Of a stretch of 12,360 bases of DNA, positions 1 to 8,125 are shown in pieces; the first letter of the stretch is position 1, and every line of letters begins with the position of its first letter. This DNA comes from J088 sp003695505 [NCBI: Candidatus Dadabacteria bacterium] (GTDB taxonomy: Bacteria; J088): contig RFIY01000080.1 in assembly GCA_003695505.1 (NCBI GenBank), forward strand, positions 1-12,360. The letters are read 5' to 3'. The notes under the pieces were generated by a model. It was not told where the DNA came from. It ran no database searches and was given only the letters and a program-made list of their open reading frames with translations. Position numbers and translations under genes: made by a program.

Positions 1-3000
1 ACCGGCGCGGTAACCGTGAACGTCACGCCCTCGGTACCGGGGTTCGGTGCAATCGACAGCGGCCCGATCACCGGCGGCAGATTGGTCACCGTCAGTGTCC
101 TGGTCAGGAACGTGACCCCGGTCGGCGCCGAATCATCATAGGCACGGGCGCGAATGGTATAGGTACCGCTTGGAAGGCCACCGGCCACCGTACAGGTGTC
201 GCTGACGCTCGTAATCGCAAAGGAACCAAAGCTCGTTTCGTATATTCCGTTGCCGTCGCAGTCGTACTCCCGCACGGACATCGACAGATCGAACGCATCG
301 GTGACCGCGAAGGTGACGGCATACGAGACGGTTCCCTCGGTCACCGTCGCGGGCGCGGTGAAGAGAATGGCCGTCGGCGGAACATTTTGCACCGACAGCG
401 TCGCCGTGAATGTCGTGACGGCGCCGCTCTTGTCCGTAATCACGCCAGTGACCGAATAGGACGCGGCCGGGTTCAGACCGTTGAAGCTGGAAGGCACGGT
501 ACAGGTATGTGTCTGTGCGGTCAGCGCCTGCGTACCGGCAAGATCGACCGCATCGGTCAGGAAACCGTTGGCATTGCAATCGACGGCCAGCGTCAATGGA
601 TTCTCGAACAGGTTCGGATCGGTCACCGCAAGGTAGAGACCGAATGTCGTCACGCCTTCGGCGATCGTTCCCGTGACCGCGGATGCAATCATCGACGGAG
701 CGACATTGTCGCTGTTGTCGAGATAGTTCGGCACACCATCGCCATCGACATCGCCGCCGCCTTCGACAGATGTATTGATGCCGTCGCCATCGTCGTCGAT
801 GTCGGTACGATCCGGTGCTGTGTCACCGTCGGTATCCTGGTGCGCCGCGGGACTGCCCTCGTAGCTGTCGGCAAGCCCATTGCCGTTGGCATCCGTCACA
901 CCGTTGAAGCCAAGAATCCGGCCGCTGCCGTCCGGCGCGAAACCGTGATCATTGACGCCGTCGCCCGGTATCGCCGGCTGGGCGTCGTCACCTTCGATCA
1001 GATCGTAAATGCCGTCGTTGTCACTATCGAGATCCAGATAGTCCGGCGCGCTGTCGCCATCGAAATCGCCAGCGCCCTCGACTGCGTCGGTCACGCCGTC
1101 GTTGTCGGCATCGAGGTCGCGATAGTCATCGACGCCTTCACCGTCGCTATCGACTGGTGGCGTCGCGAGGCTGGTATCTCCGGCCTCCGTTGTGTCGGTG
1201 ATGCCATCATTGTCGCTATCGACATCGAGCGCATCGATCAGCGCGTCGCCGTCGCTGTTGACGGCCGAGCCGCCATTGGTTTCGGCAAAGTCACCAATCG
1301 TGTCGTTGTCGGAGTCGACGTCATAGGGGCTGGTGCCGATGGTATTTTCAACGGCATCGGTGAGCAGGTCACCGTCGCTGTCGGTATCGAGATAGCTCGG
1401 GATACCGTCGCCATCCGGATCGGATGGCTGCGTGCGCTCGAAGGCGGTCGTCAGGCCGTCTCCATCGTCATCGGTGTCGAGGAAATCGACGGTCAGGTCG
1501 CCGTCGGTGTCCTGAATCGCCGCCGGCGTGCCGGCCAGCGCCGGGTCGTAGGCATCGTGGAGTCCATTGTTGTTCGCATCGACAAAGTCGACCGGATTGA
1601 TCCGGCCATTGAAATCGGGCACGAGGCCGAAGTCGTTCACGCCGTCGCCCGGCAGTGGCAGCGGGTTCTGGTCGTGCCCTTCGATCAGATCAACGATCCC
1701 ATCATCATCGCTATCGGTATCACGCCAGTTGCCAACCATGTCAGTATCAGCGGTGCTGGCCGTGCCTTCGACCGTATCGGTGATGCCGTCGTTATCGGTA
1801 TCCAAATCGTAGGCGTCGATGATACCATCACCGTCGGTATCGATCGCGCTGCCACCGTCCGTTTCGGTGTAGTCCGTAATGCCATCGTTGTCGCTGTCCG
1901 GATCATTCGGATTGGTTCCGATGTAGGCCTCGACGTTGTCCGGCAAGCCATCGCCATCACTGTCGGTAATCGGATCCGAAGTCGTCGCGCTGCGTGGTGT
2001 CGTCACCTGATCGGCACTGAACCAGGCGGTGTTGTCAATCGAGAACAGGTTCGGGATCGCCGCCGTCACGCGAGTGGTGAACGTGACGGTCGCGCTGGCT
2101 GCGGGGGCAAGCGTAGCGACGGTCGTCAACGCCGGTGGCGGATTCAATGGACCCCAACCAACGGTCGTCGAGACACTGGGCGCGTAGAGATCGATCTGGA
2201 TATTGTCCCAGCGAATCGTACCATTATTGTTGCCGTTGTAACGTCGGACGCGAATCTGAGAGTTGCTCCCGAACGGTCCGGTCACCACCAATGCATAACT
2301 GGCGTAGGTGCCATTACAGGGGCAGGATGCGTTATTGAACGTGATGCCGTACGGATAGCTGGCGCCGCCATCGGGAGAAAACTGCAGATCCCACTGAGCC
2401 GCGGCGTTGACGCCGGTATGAAGGACGTCGAAGTGAACAACGGCCGTCGTCGCCCAAGAGGCATCAAATTGCCGCGTTGCGCCCCGAAAATTAGGACTCG
2501 CACGTGGGCGTGTGATTTCCAGCCGACCGTTTCGAACCCGCACGCGGCCACCACCACAGTTCCCATCATCTCCGACTTCGACCCATGGCCCGCCCCAGTT
2601 GGCACTGCCGCTACTGGTGTTGCAATTCCCGTTCGTCGGGAACGTGTCGCCATAGACATTCGTGGTTCCGGTCACGACGGTGGTTGTCACGAGCGACGGG
2701 TAACCAAATGCCGTTCCCGTCACATACCAGCTCCCCACCGGGACCGGGTCGGTCACGGCCACGTTCGTCCAGGTGAATGGACTCGTATTGGTCACACGGA
2801 TCGTATAGGTCACGGCCTGCCCGATCGTCACCGGATTGGGCGCCGCGCTACTCAATTTGACGATGGACGGGAAGTAGCTCGCGTCATCGGGGTCGCGCCA
2901 GTTGGGGATGCTGTCGCCGTCGGCATCTCCCGTGCCTTCATAGCTGTCGGCGATGCCGTCGCCGTCGCTGTCGAGGTCGAGCGCATCGATCTGACCATCG

Positions 3001-6000
3001 CCGTCCGTATTGGTGGGGAATCCCGGCGCGTATTCCGTATAGTCCGTGATCCCATCACCATCCGTGTCGGGATTCAGTGGATTCGTGCCGTTCGTCCATT
3101 CCGTCCCATTGCGGATGCCGTCGTTGTCGTCGTCGGCATCATCAGGATCGGTCAGCAGCATCGTCGCGACCGTCGTCGGTCCAGGGCTGACCGTGAATTC
3201 CGAGCTGCTGCTGGCCAGCAACGTCAGCGTGATCGTTTCCGGGCCTTCGAGCGTTGCGTCGTCGATCGGAGTGATCAACACGGTCGTGCTTTGCTGGCCG
3301 TGCAGAATCGTTGCGGTGTTGCCCGGATCGGCGTAGTCCGTCCCGGCAATCGCCGTGCCGGTCAGGCTGTAACTGACAAAGATCGGCGCACCGGTGTTGT
3401 TGGTGCTACTCAGCCAGATCGTCATGTACGACCCACTGCTCGTCTCCGAAACCGATGACGACGCCGTCGTTACCGTGATCGAGCCTGGCGAGTTTGGCGC
3501 GAGCGGGCAGAATGGAATCGATTTTGTCGAGAATGTGAACGTCGCCTGGTCGCCCGGGGGCGCACCGGTCGCATTGTCGAACCGGAATGTGTCGGTGGTA
3601 ACTGCGTCCTGGATAATCGTGAACGTCGGGATGCCGTTGCTACCGTCTCCCCACGCATCATCGGCAATCAGATCATACGTCGTGGACGCCGTCAGGCGCA
3701 GCGACTGCGTCTCGACGAAGTTGTTCGTCCCTCCCCCGAAGTTGATATAGGGGGCCGTTCCGCCCGGAGACACTCCCGTGTCTCCACAATTGACGTTCGG
3801 GTTGCCATCGACCCAGATGCGCGTGCCGGCATTGCCGCACGTCCCGCCGGACGTATGCAGTTCCCAGAGCAGTTCGTTGGCCCACTGATCGGTACGGACC
3901 TCGATCGCGACATCGACAAGACAATCTTCGACATAGAGCGTCGTTCCGGTTGTCGGTACCGGGTCATTGCCGCCTTCGGCCGCCTGGCCGATGTCGATGA
4001 CGCTGTCGAGTGGCGTCCCGTCCGCTGCTGCACCACTGACAACAACCGACCATTGCGCAAAGCAGGAACTGTTTCCGGCGATGGCCAGATTTGACAGCGT
4101 CAGAATCGGCGCGGCGAAACTCGATCCTGCACCACCGCCACAACCAATGAAAGAGACCGGTCCCGGCGGTCCGTAGTCACTGTCGATCACGCTCGTGACG
4201 TTAACCCCGGACGCGTTGATCGACGAAATGTTATTGATCGTAACCGTGTAGGTGACCGTCTGTCCGGCAAAGACGAGATTGTCGATGTCATCCTCGGTAA
4301 TCGTTCCAGTCAACAGCGGTGTCGGGCCATCAAAGTCGAGAAAGTCGACACGCCCATCTAAATCGACGTCGTTCAGGCCCTCGGTCTGGTCATCGAGCGG
4401 ATCGCCGTCGGCGTTGGGATCCATCCAGTTGACCAGCCCATCGCCGTCATAATCCATCGGCACGGATGCCAACACGGTCTCAGTGATTTCGGTGACGTCA
4501 GATAGCGAGTCGCCATCGTCGTCGAGATCCAGCCAGGCCGGGAACAGGTCGCCATCGACACCAGCGGTCACGCCGGCTGAGCTGGCCAGGCCATCTTCAA
4601 CACCATCCGTGTAGCCGTTGCCGTCCGCATCGGAATCGAGCCAGTTGGCGAGCAGGTCGCCGTCGAGATCGGTCGGAGCACCGGTATTGATGGTCGTCCA
4701 GTATTCGGTGTAGTCCGTGACGCCATCGAAATCAGTGTCGGGATTGCACGGATCCGACCCGATCGAGACCTCGAGCGCATCGAGCAGGCCATCGCCGTCG
4801 CAGTCCTGGTTGTAGACACGTACCGTGACGAGGTTTGACGCCTTGAGGGGATCCCCGGGTATGCGGCCGAAGCCGACATTGGTAATGGTCACGTCGGTGA
4901 CCGAGGCGTCCGTCGTGACCGCGAACTCCACGATGGCCGTGGCACCAGCGGCGATACTGCCAGAGCGAAAGACGATCTGGTCGTTGGCAGCATCATATTC
5001 ACCCTGATCGGCATCTGCGCCGTCCGACAGTGCCTGCCAGACCGTGCCATTGAACCAGCGCAGGCTCCCGGTTGCGTAGTAGCTGTAGCCGGGCAACGGG
5101 TCGGTAAACGTGACCCATGTCACTGGTACGAGCGTCGTATTGCTGATCACGACCTGATAAGTCACCGGCTGCCCGGGAATCACACTTGCCGCATGTGCCG
5201 TCTTCGTCAACGTAAAATCAGGTCGTGCGACAAGTGTCGTCACGGCCTGGCTCGCCAGCACAGGCAGATTGTTGCTGCTCATCTCGGCCTGGTTGCTGAT
5301 CAGCGCATCGGGTGAGCCAGGAAAGGCCGTCGCGGTCGCTTCGAACGACATACAACGCTGCGCGCCGGCGGCGAGGTCGAGCTGCGGCACGAACCCGTCC
5401 CAAACAACCGCATTCAGGCCATTGTCAAAGCGGCCATTGTCCGAAATCGACGGTGCGCTGACGGCCAACCCCTCGGCGATATAGTCGGTGACGATGACAT
5501 TCAGGATCGTATCGGCGGGGTTGCTGCTCGTATTGGACACGCAGACGTTGTAGGTCAGCAGGTCGCCAGTCGCCGCGAACGGTTTGTCAACAGCTTTGGT
5601 CACTTCCGCGAATGTCTTCGACAGCGTAAAGGCATCGCTCGGTGTCAACGTCACCGCGTTCGGGTTGCCCGGCAAGAACGTTCCTCTTGCTGTTACATCG
5701 AACGGGTACGTCTGATTCGCAAGGCCTCCGTTGAACCAGACCTGATATGTCAATGTGATCGTCTCGTTGGCATTCATGACGGTCGTGACGGGCGCCAAAT
5801 CCCACCACAACGTGCGCTGTCCGGCACTCGTCGTATCGACGGGCTCCAGCGGCGCGGTGCTCAGATCCGGCAGTGTGACGAGCGCGGATCCCGTCACATA
5901 GGTAATGTTCTGGTCGAAACTGGCCGCGGTACCGATATTCTCGATGTCTGGATAGTTTCCCGTCTGCAGGATCTGCGTGATCGTGCGTGCGCCGCCCTGC

Positions 6001-7736
6001 TGCGGCACGGAACTCTGATCCGGGCTGCCCGCAACGGTCAGGATCGGCGATATGAACGTCTCGTCGAGCGGCAAAACGACGAAGCCCAGGTCAAGCGCTG
6101 TACCGCCTGCCGGCGTCGCGCCACCCCGTGCATCCTGCCCGTACGAGAAAGCAATCGGGCGGTCGGCTACGATATGCGTGCCTTCGTTGTCGTTGTCATT
6201 GGGATCCCAGACGCGCAACACATCAAAAATATTCAACGGATAGCAGTTGGGCGTTGCGCCGCAACTGCTGGCATTGGGATTCCCGTCTCCCGTTGTATCA
6301 ATCGTGTCAAAAATACCGTCTCCGTTCAGATCGACCTGAACCTGCGTGTTGTTCTGGATCGGCGTCACCCAGACCGGGTTGTAGTTGTTCGCTGGCGGAT
6401 TGCTGGAATCGCCCGGGGACCACGCGATAAAATTTTCCGGTTTCTGATAGCGGGAGGGCACCAGGCTGAACGCCCAGTCGCGCGCAGCGCCGCTGAAGTT
6501 GTACATCGACACGCCATAGACTGGCAGGGCCGCGCGAATCCGCGTCGTACCATTGTTCTGCGGCAGGTTCTGACCTGAAACCGTGACGTAGTCGATCGAA
6601 TCATTTGGTGGTGCGACGCCGGCCACACCGCCCGGGAAATCCCGGTTGTAAAACTGCACCGTCACAGGCAGATCGTTCGGGTTGAACACATAGACGTTCG
6701 TGTTCGCCGCTTCGCCATTCGTGCCACCCTCGACCGGCAACAAGTAGTCGGTTCCATAGAGCGGCACCGGCATCAGCGAAAAGAACCGCGAGGCGTAGCA
6801 ACCGTTACCGGCAGTCATTTCGCCGACCTGGATCGGCTTGTCGGTGACGATCTCAGTGCCGGTTGTGATCGGGAAATAGTTGCCAAAAGAACAGCTTTCG
6901 TCGATACAGGTCACCTGGCCGAGCGGCGTCCGCTGACTCGAAAAATGCTGCCCGCGATTCAGTGTAAAGAGCAGCTCTCGATTGGGGTCGGTGCGGGCGT
7001 TGCGGATGCGCACCTGCGTGTTGTCATCGAAGGCAACGAGGGTCAGGTCCGTGTATTCAAACGGATTGTACGCCGCAGAAATGCCGAACTTGTCTTCGGC
7101 CACCGGCACCTTGAACGAATAGGAGCCTTCCAGCGTCGACCGGGAATAGATTTCCCAGGCGTTGGCAATAAAGGCGCCGTTGCTGAACCCTGCACCGGGC
7201 GCCGGCCAGAAATTGTGGACAAGCGAAATCGGTCCACCGACCGCAATGATCCGGTCCCCGCCGTCATAACGCAATTCCGTCGCGGTGTTGCACGGCGTCG
7301 ACGCACAACGCGGACTGGTCGGCACCGGCCGGTTGATCGGAGACGCGGCTGCGGCATCGTCACTACGCAAACTGACAACGCCACCGGCATTGACGGTATA
7401 CTTCTCCGTCGTCGCCTGTGTGACACTGTTCGGCAAATTACTTTCGTAACCGTCTTCCCAGTGATCGACGTAGAGGACCTGCCCATCCGACGAGCCGGTC
7501 ATCGTGATCACCGACACCATCTCGGTATTGAAGGTGCCGCCACATCCTTCCGAAGCTGACGTAAAGCGCAGGAAGTCGTTGGCCTGCTTCTCTCGGCCAA
7601 AGACGATGTATTCCTGCACGCCGACCGGCAGCGCGGACTGCGCCGCCGCGGGCAATCCGGCAAACAGCGCCAGTGCGAACAGGCGAGCCAGTCCGTTGCG
7701 TCTTCGTGATGTTGGCCGTTCCGAGATCAATGCCAT
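1..7736 (-). CDS. Giant exported modular surface protein (IgGFc-binding-like, DUF11, Calx-beta, TSP3, PKD-like), C terminus beyond window
   Basis: At least 2578 codons; I found no stop where I checked the frame, and the translation reads through as coherent domains. The N terminus has an arginine-rich stretch (RRR at 11-13), a hydrophobic core and an AAA|Q site near residue 32, a Sec signal. Residues about 36-600 resemble the IgGFc-binding N-terminal domain, with a repeated G-T-x-I-V-x-D-K/R-P-I motif at 293 and 519. DUF11-type beta domains follow (about 703-838, 840-974, 1138-1257, and 1624-1911 with an insertion). There is a WEL...DDAWGDG module (1270-1415), a Calx-beta domain (1416-1527), TSP3 blocks (977-1136, 1530-1618, 1925-2343) and PKD/Ig-like domains from 2344 to the edge. 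Known families of this kind are extracellular, calcium-stabilised and often adhesive; the specific role is inferred. The ATG at 7736 has no clear Shine-Dalgarno. An in-frame GTG at 7775 has GGGAG/AAGGA upstream and would add 13 residues before the signal peptide. The gene follows a lipoprotein gene but has its own promoter. Confidence 0.92.
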   Translation of the reverse strand, partial: MALISERPTSRRRNGLARLFALALFAGLPAAAQSALPVGVQEYIVFGREKQANDFLRFTSASEGCGGTFNTEMVSVITMTGSSDGQVLYVDHWEDGYESNLPNSVTQATTEKYTVNAGGVVSLRSDDAAAASPINRPVPTSPRCASTPCNTATELRYDGGDRIIAVGGPISLVHNFWPAPGAGFSNGAFIANAWEIYSRSTLEGSYSFKVPVAEDKFGISAAYNPFEYTDLTLVAFDDNTQVRIRNARTDPNRELLFTLNRGQHFSSQRTPLGQVTCIDESCSFGNYFPITTGTEIVTDKPIQVGEMTAGNGCYASRFFSLMPVPLYGTDYLLPVEGGTNGEAANTNVYVFNPNDLPVTVQFYNRDFPGGVAGVAPPNDSIDYVTVSGQNLPQNNGTTRIRAALPVYGVSMYNFSGAARDWAFSLVPSRYQKPENFIAWSPGDSSNPPANNYNPVWVTPIQNNTQVQVDLNGDGIFDTIDTTGDGNPNASSCGATPNCYPLNIFDVLRVWDPNDNDNEGTHIVADRPIAFSYGQDARGGATPAGGTALDLGFVVLPLDETFISPILTVAGSPDQSSVPQQGGARTITQILQTGNYPDIENIGTAASFDQNITYVTGSALVTLPDLSTAPLEPVDTTSAGQRTLWWDLAPVTTVMNANETITLTYQVWFNGGLANQTYPFDVTARGTFLPGNPNAVTLTPSDAFTLSKTFAEVTKAVDKPFAATGDLLTYNVCVSNTSSNPADTILNVIVTDYIAEGLAVSAPSISDNGRFDNGLNAVVWDGFVPQLDLAAGAQRCMSFEATATAFPGSPDALISNQAEMSSNNLPVLASQAVTTLVARPDFTLTKTAHAASVIPGQPVTYQVVISNTTLVPVTWVTFTDPLPGYSYYATGSLRWFNGTVWQALSDGADADQGEYDAANDQIVFRSGSIAAGATAIVEFAVTTDASVTDVTITNVGFGRIPGDPLKASNLVTVRVYNQDCDGDGLLDALEVSIGSDPCNPDTDFDGVTDYTEYWTTINTGAPTDLDGDLLANWLDSDADGNGYTDGVEDGLASSAGVTAGVDGDLFPAWLDLDDDGDSLSDVTEITETVLASVPMDYDGDGLVNWMDPNADGDPLDDQTEGLNDVDLDGRVDFLDFDGPTPLLTGTITEDDIDNLVFAGQTVTYTVTINNISSINASGVNVTSVIDSDYGPPGPVSFIGCGGGAGSSFAAPILTLSNLAIAGNSSCFAQWSVVVSGAAADGTPLDSVIDIGQAAEGGNDPVPTTGTTLYVEDCLVDVAIEVRTDQWANELLWELHTSGGTCGNAGTRIWVDGNPNVNCGDTGVSPGGTAPYINFGGGTNNFVETQSLRLTASTTYDLIADDAWGDGSNGIPTFTIIQDAVTTDTFRFDNATGAPPGDQATFTFSTKSIPFCPLAPNSPGSITVTTASSSVSETSSGSYMTIWLSSTNNTGAPIFVSYSLTGTAIAGTDYADPGNTATILHGQQSTTVLITPIDDATLEGPETITLTLLASSSSEFTVSPGPTTVATMLLTDPDDADDDNDGIRNGTEWTNGTNPLNPDTDGDGITDYTEYAPGFPTNTDGDGQIDALDLDSDGDGIADSYEGTGDADGDSIPNWRDPDDASYFPSIVKLSSAAPNPVTIGQAVTYTIRVTNTSPFTWTNVAVTDPVPVGSWYVTGTAFGYPSLVTTTVVTGTTNVYGDTFPTNGNCNTSSGSANWGGPWVEVGDDGNCGGGRVRVRNGRLEITRPRASPNFRGATRQFDASWATTAVVHFDVLHTGVNAAAQWDLQFSPDGGASYPYGITFNNASCPCNGTYASYALVVTGPFGSNSQIRVRRYNGNNNGTIRWDNIQIDLYAPSVSTTVGWGPLNPPPALTTVATLAPAASATVTFTTRVTAAIPNLFSIDNTAWFSADQVTTPRSATTSDPITDSDGDGLPDNVEAYIGTNPNDPDSDNDGITDYTETDGGSAIDTDGDGIIDAYDLDTDNDGITDTVEGTASTADTDMVGNWRDTDSDDDGIVDLIEGHDQNPLPLPGDGVNDFGLVPDFNGRINPVDFVDANNNGLHDAYDPALAGTPAAIQDTDGDLTVDFLDTDDDGDGLTTAFERTQPSDPDGDGIPSYLDTDSDGDLLTDAVENTIGTSPYDVDSDNDTIGDFAETNGGSAVNSDGDALIDALDVDSDNDGITDTTEAGDTSLATPPVDSDGEGVDDYRDLDADNDGVTDAVEGAGDFDGDSAPDYLDLDSDNDGIYDLIEGDDAQPAIPGDGVNDHGFAPDGSGRILGFNGVTDANGNGLADSYEGSPAAHQDTDGDTAPDRTDIDDDGDGINTSVEGGGDVDGDGVPNYLDNSDNVAPSMIASAVTGTIAEGVTTFGLYLAVTDPNLFENPLTLAVDCNANGFLTDAVDLAGTQALTAQTHTCTVPSSFNGLNPAASYSVTGVITDKSGAVTTFTATLSVQNVPPTAILFTAPATVTEGTVSYAVTFAVTDAFDLSMSVREYDCDGNGIYETSFGSFAITSVSDTCTVAGGLPSGTYTIRARAYDDSAPTGVTFLTRTLTVTNLPPVIGPLSIAPNPGTEGVTFTVTAP
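708..1964 (-). repeat. TSP3 calcium-loop block C, about 419 residues, with an internal long duplication
   Basis: This part of the giant gene (residues about 1925-2343) is a nearly unbroken run of D-x-D-x-D-G loops of the thrombospondin type-3 kind, which in known proteins bind calcium and form a stiff rod. Two long copies can be aligned: 1335-1916 (about 194 residues, starting TNPNDPDSDNDG) and 708-1334 (about 209 residues, starting TSPYDVDSDNDT). Both copies contain DLIEG, PGDGVND and QDTDGD landmarks in the same order. The second copy has roughly one extra TSP3 unit of about 35 residues before DLIEG. Confidence 0.88.
2181..2651 (-). other. Jelly-roll/MAM-like domain embedded in a DUF11-type domain
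   Basis: Residues about 1696-1852 interrupt the fourth DUF11-type domain. The DUF11 part opens at 1624 (SIVKLSSAAPNPVTIGQAVT) and its closing strands (LAPAASATVTFTTRV) come after the insert. The insert has an NWGGPWVEVGDDG opening, an N-G-R-L-E-I strand, a central SPDGG turn and a closing IRWDNIQID strand. This pattern is seen in concanavalin-like or MAM-type beta sandwiches and carbohydrate-binding modules. The fold is inferred from pattern only. Confidence 0.5.
2883..3149 (-). repeat. TSP3 calcium-loop block B, about 89 residues
   Basis: Residues about 1530-1618 of the giant protein form a short array of aspartate-rich TSP3 loops (for example NPDTDGDGITDYTE and DLDSDGDGIADSYEG). It joins the Calx-beta domain to the fourth DUF11-type domain, so it probably acts as a calcium-stiffened linker. 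The wording of its units is close to the first units of blocks A and C, suggesting that the blocks were copied from one another. Confidence 0.85.
3165..3491 (-). other. Calx-beta-like domain
   Basis: Residues about 1416-1527 run from SITVTTASSSVSE through VSYSLTGTAIAGTDY and TPIDDATLEGPETITLTL. The A-x-A-G-x-D-Y stretch and the D-x-x-x-E-G-x-E-x-x-x-x-x-L stretch are typical of Calx-beta domains, which bind calcium in eukaryotic exchangers and are common in long bacterial surface proteins. Confidence 0.8.
3492..3929 (-). other. WEL / DDAWGDG extracellular beta module
   Basis: Residues about 1270-1415 begin EDCLVDVAIEVRTDQWANE and carry WEL at 1291 and DDAWGDGSNG at 1359. I recognise the layout x-D-x-x-x-E-x-x-W-E-L ... 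L-x-x-x-x-x-Y-x-L/F-x-x-x-D-x-x-G-D-G from secreted proteins of marine bacteria and others, where the line often reads CYTF..DSYGDG. Its function is not established to my knowledge. Cysteines in the block (GGTCGNAG, NVNCGDTG) could pair in the periplasm or outside. Confidence 0.5.
4329..4808 (-). repeat. TSP3 calcium-loop block A, about 160 residues
   Basis: Residues about 977-1136 of the giant protein start with QDCDGDGLLDALE and continue as degenerate D-x-D-x-D-G loops to FLDFDG. The block separates the second and third DUF11-type domains. Several loops have lost an aspartate or glycine compared with block C, so calcium occupancy may be incomplete. Confidence 0.82.
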
Positions 7737-7775
7737 TTGCCGGTAACCGTGGCTGAAGCCATCCAGACGTTGCAC
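7734..7775 (-). promoter_or_regulatory. Start region of the giant gene: ATG without SD, alternative GTG with SD
   Basis: Two in-frame starts precede the signal peptide. The ATG at 7736 is preceded by CGGTTACCGGCAA, which has no good Shine-Dalgarno. The GTG at 7775 is preceded by GGGGAGCAAGGATTC, which offers GGGAG at about 9-nt spacing or AAGGA at 3 nt. I kept the ATG because it gives a compact signal peptide. The GTG start would place both the ribosome site and the start codon inside the leader hairpin. Confidence 0.4.
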
Positions 7776-7811
7776 GAATCCTTGCTCCCCGACGGGCTGC
7801 AAGAATCGTGC
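7772..7811 (-). promoter_or_regulatory. 40-nt leader hairpin before the giant gene
   Basis: On the transcript, GCACGA pairs with TCGTGC (6 bp), CTTGC with GCAAG (5 bp) and CCC with GGG, separated by small internal loops and closed by a GTC loop. The hairpin lies in the leader between the predicted promoter and the coding start. Its 3' strand contains the GGGGAG/AAGGA purine stretch and the alternative GTG start, so it could control translation. There is no T-run directly after it, so it does not look like an intrinsic terminator. Confidence 0.45.
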
Positions 7812-7869
7812 CAATGCTGAGCCACTCCAGGCCTCTCAATTTGAGTCGGTGTCGATGCCCGCATTCGCC

Positions 7870-7916
7870 ACCGGAACCCTGTTTGTTTTGCGCAGGCTAC
7901 AGGGTAACCGGAACCC
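7870..7916. repeat. Direct repeat ACCGGAACCC at the promoter
   Basis: The 10-mer ACCGGAACCC occurs at 7870-7879 and again at 7907-7916, 37 bp apart start to start. One copy lies in the promoter spacer, the other just downstream of the predicted transcription start. The upstream copy is also part of an imperfect dyad with GGGT and ACCC arms (7902-7916). This could be an operator pair or chance; no regulator is encoded here. Confidence 0.3.
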
Positions 7917-7929
7917 CTGCAACTGTCAA
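7901..7929 (-). promoter_or_regulatory. Sigma-70-type promoter for the giant gene
   Basis: A perfect -35 box TTGACA (7929-7924) is followed by a 17-bp spacer and a TACCCT -10 box (7906-7901), matching TATAAT at the first, second and last positions. The predicted transcript starts near 7894 and carries a leader of about 160 nt to the ATG at 7736. Position and strand fit the giant gene. Confidence 0.6.
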
Positions 7930-8125
7930 GGATTTTCCCGCCCATTGACGCAGAATGGCAACAGTACCGTGGCGCACCGTTGCGGCAGTGCAACACCAGT
8001 TGTTGCAATCACGAAAGATCGTCTCCTCTCTGGTCGAACTCGCACCGCCCATAGCGCCTTTTGTGAGTTCTGGCATGGCGGAGCCACCGCCCGTCCATTC
8101 TACAGCTCCGCCACCGCAATCCCGG
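7930..8125. other. Rest of intergenic region, with an inverted repeat at 8076-8113
   Basis: No coding sequence is supported here. Thirteen bases after the lipoprotein stop there is a perfect 9-bp inverted repeat, TGGCGGAGC (8076-8084) and GCTCCGCCA (8105-8113), with a 20-nt loop. It has no T-tract on the minus strand, so it is at best a weak transcript-end structure or mRNA 3' protector. The rest has no feature I can name. Confidence 0.4.

Noticed and set aside
708-1964. CRISPR array or tandem DNA satellite
   Set aside because: The repetition is at protein level in a continuous reading frame, with variable units and no constant repeat and spacer lengths.
387-3458. Plus-strand open frame of 1023 codons
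   Set aside because: It is codon-aligned antisense to the giant gene. Aspartate/glycine codons such as GAT, GAC and GGC read backwards give Ile, Val and Ala with no stops, producing a low-complexity sequence with no recognisable domain. The minus-strand translation has a signal peptide and known domains.
7737-7765. Cyclic-di-GMP (GEMM-I) riboswitch before the giant gene
   Set aside because: AGCCACGGTTACCGG resembles the 3' end of the GEMM-I consensus, but I could not find the conserved 5' half (the GCACAGGGCAAACC-type and GGACGCAAAGCC-type stretches) in the leader.
8076-8113. Intrinsic terminator after the lipoprotein gene
   Set aside because: The 9-bp inverted repeat is perfect, but its loop is 20 nt and there is no T-tract after it on the minus strand.
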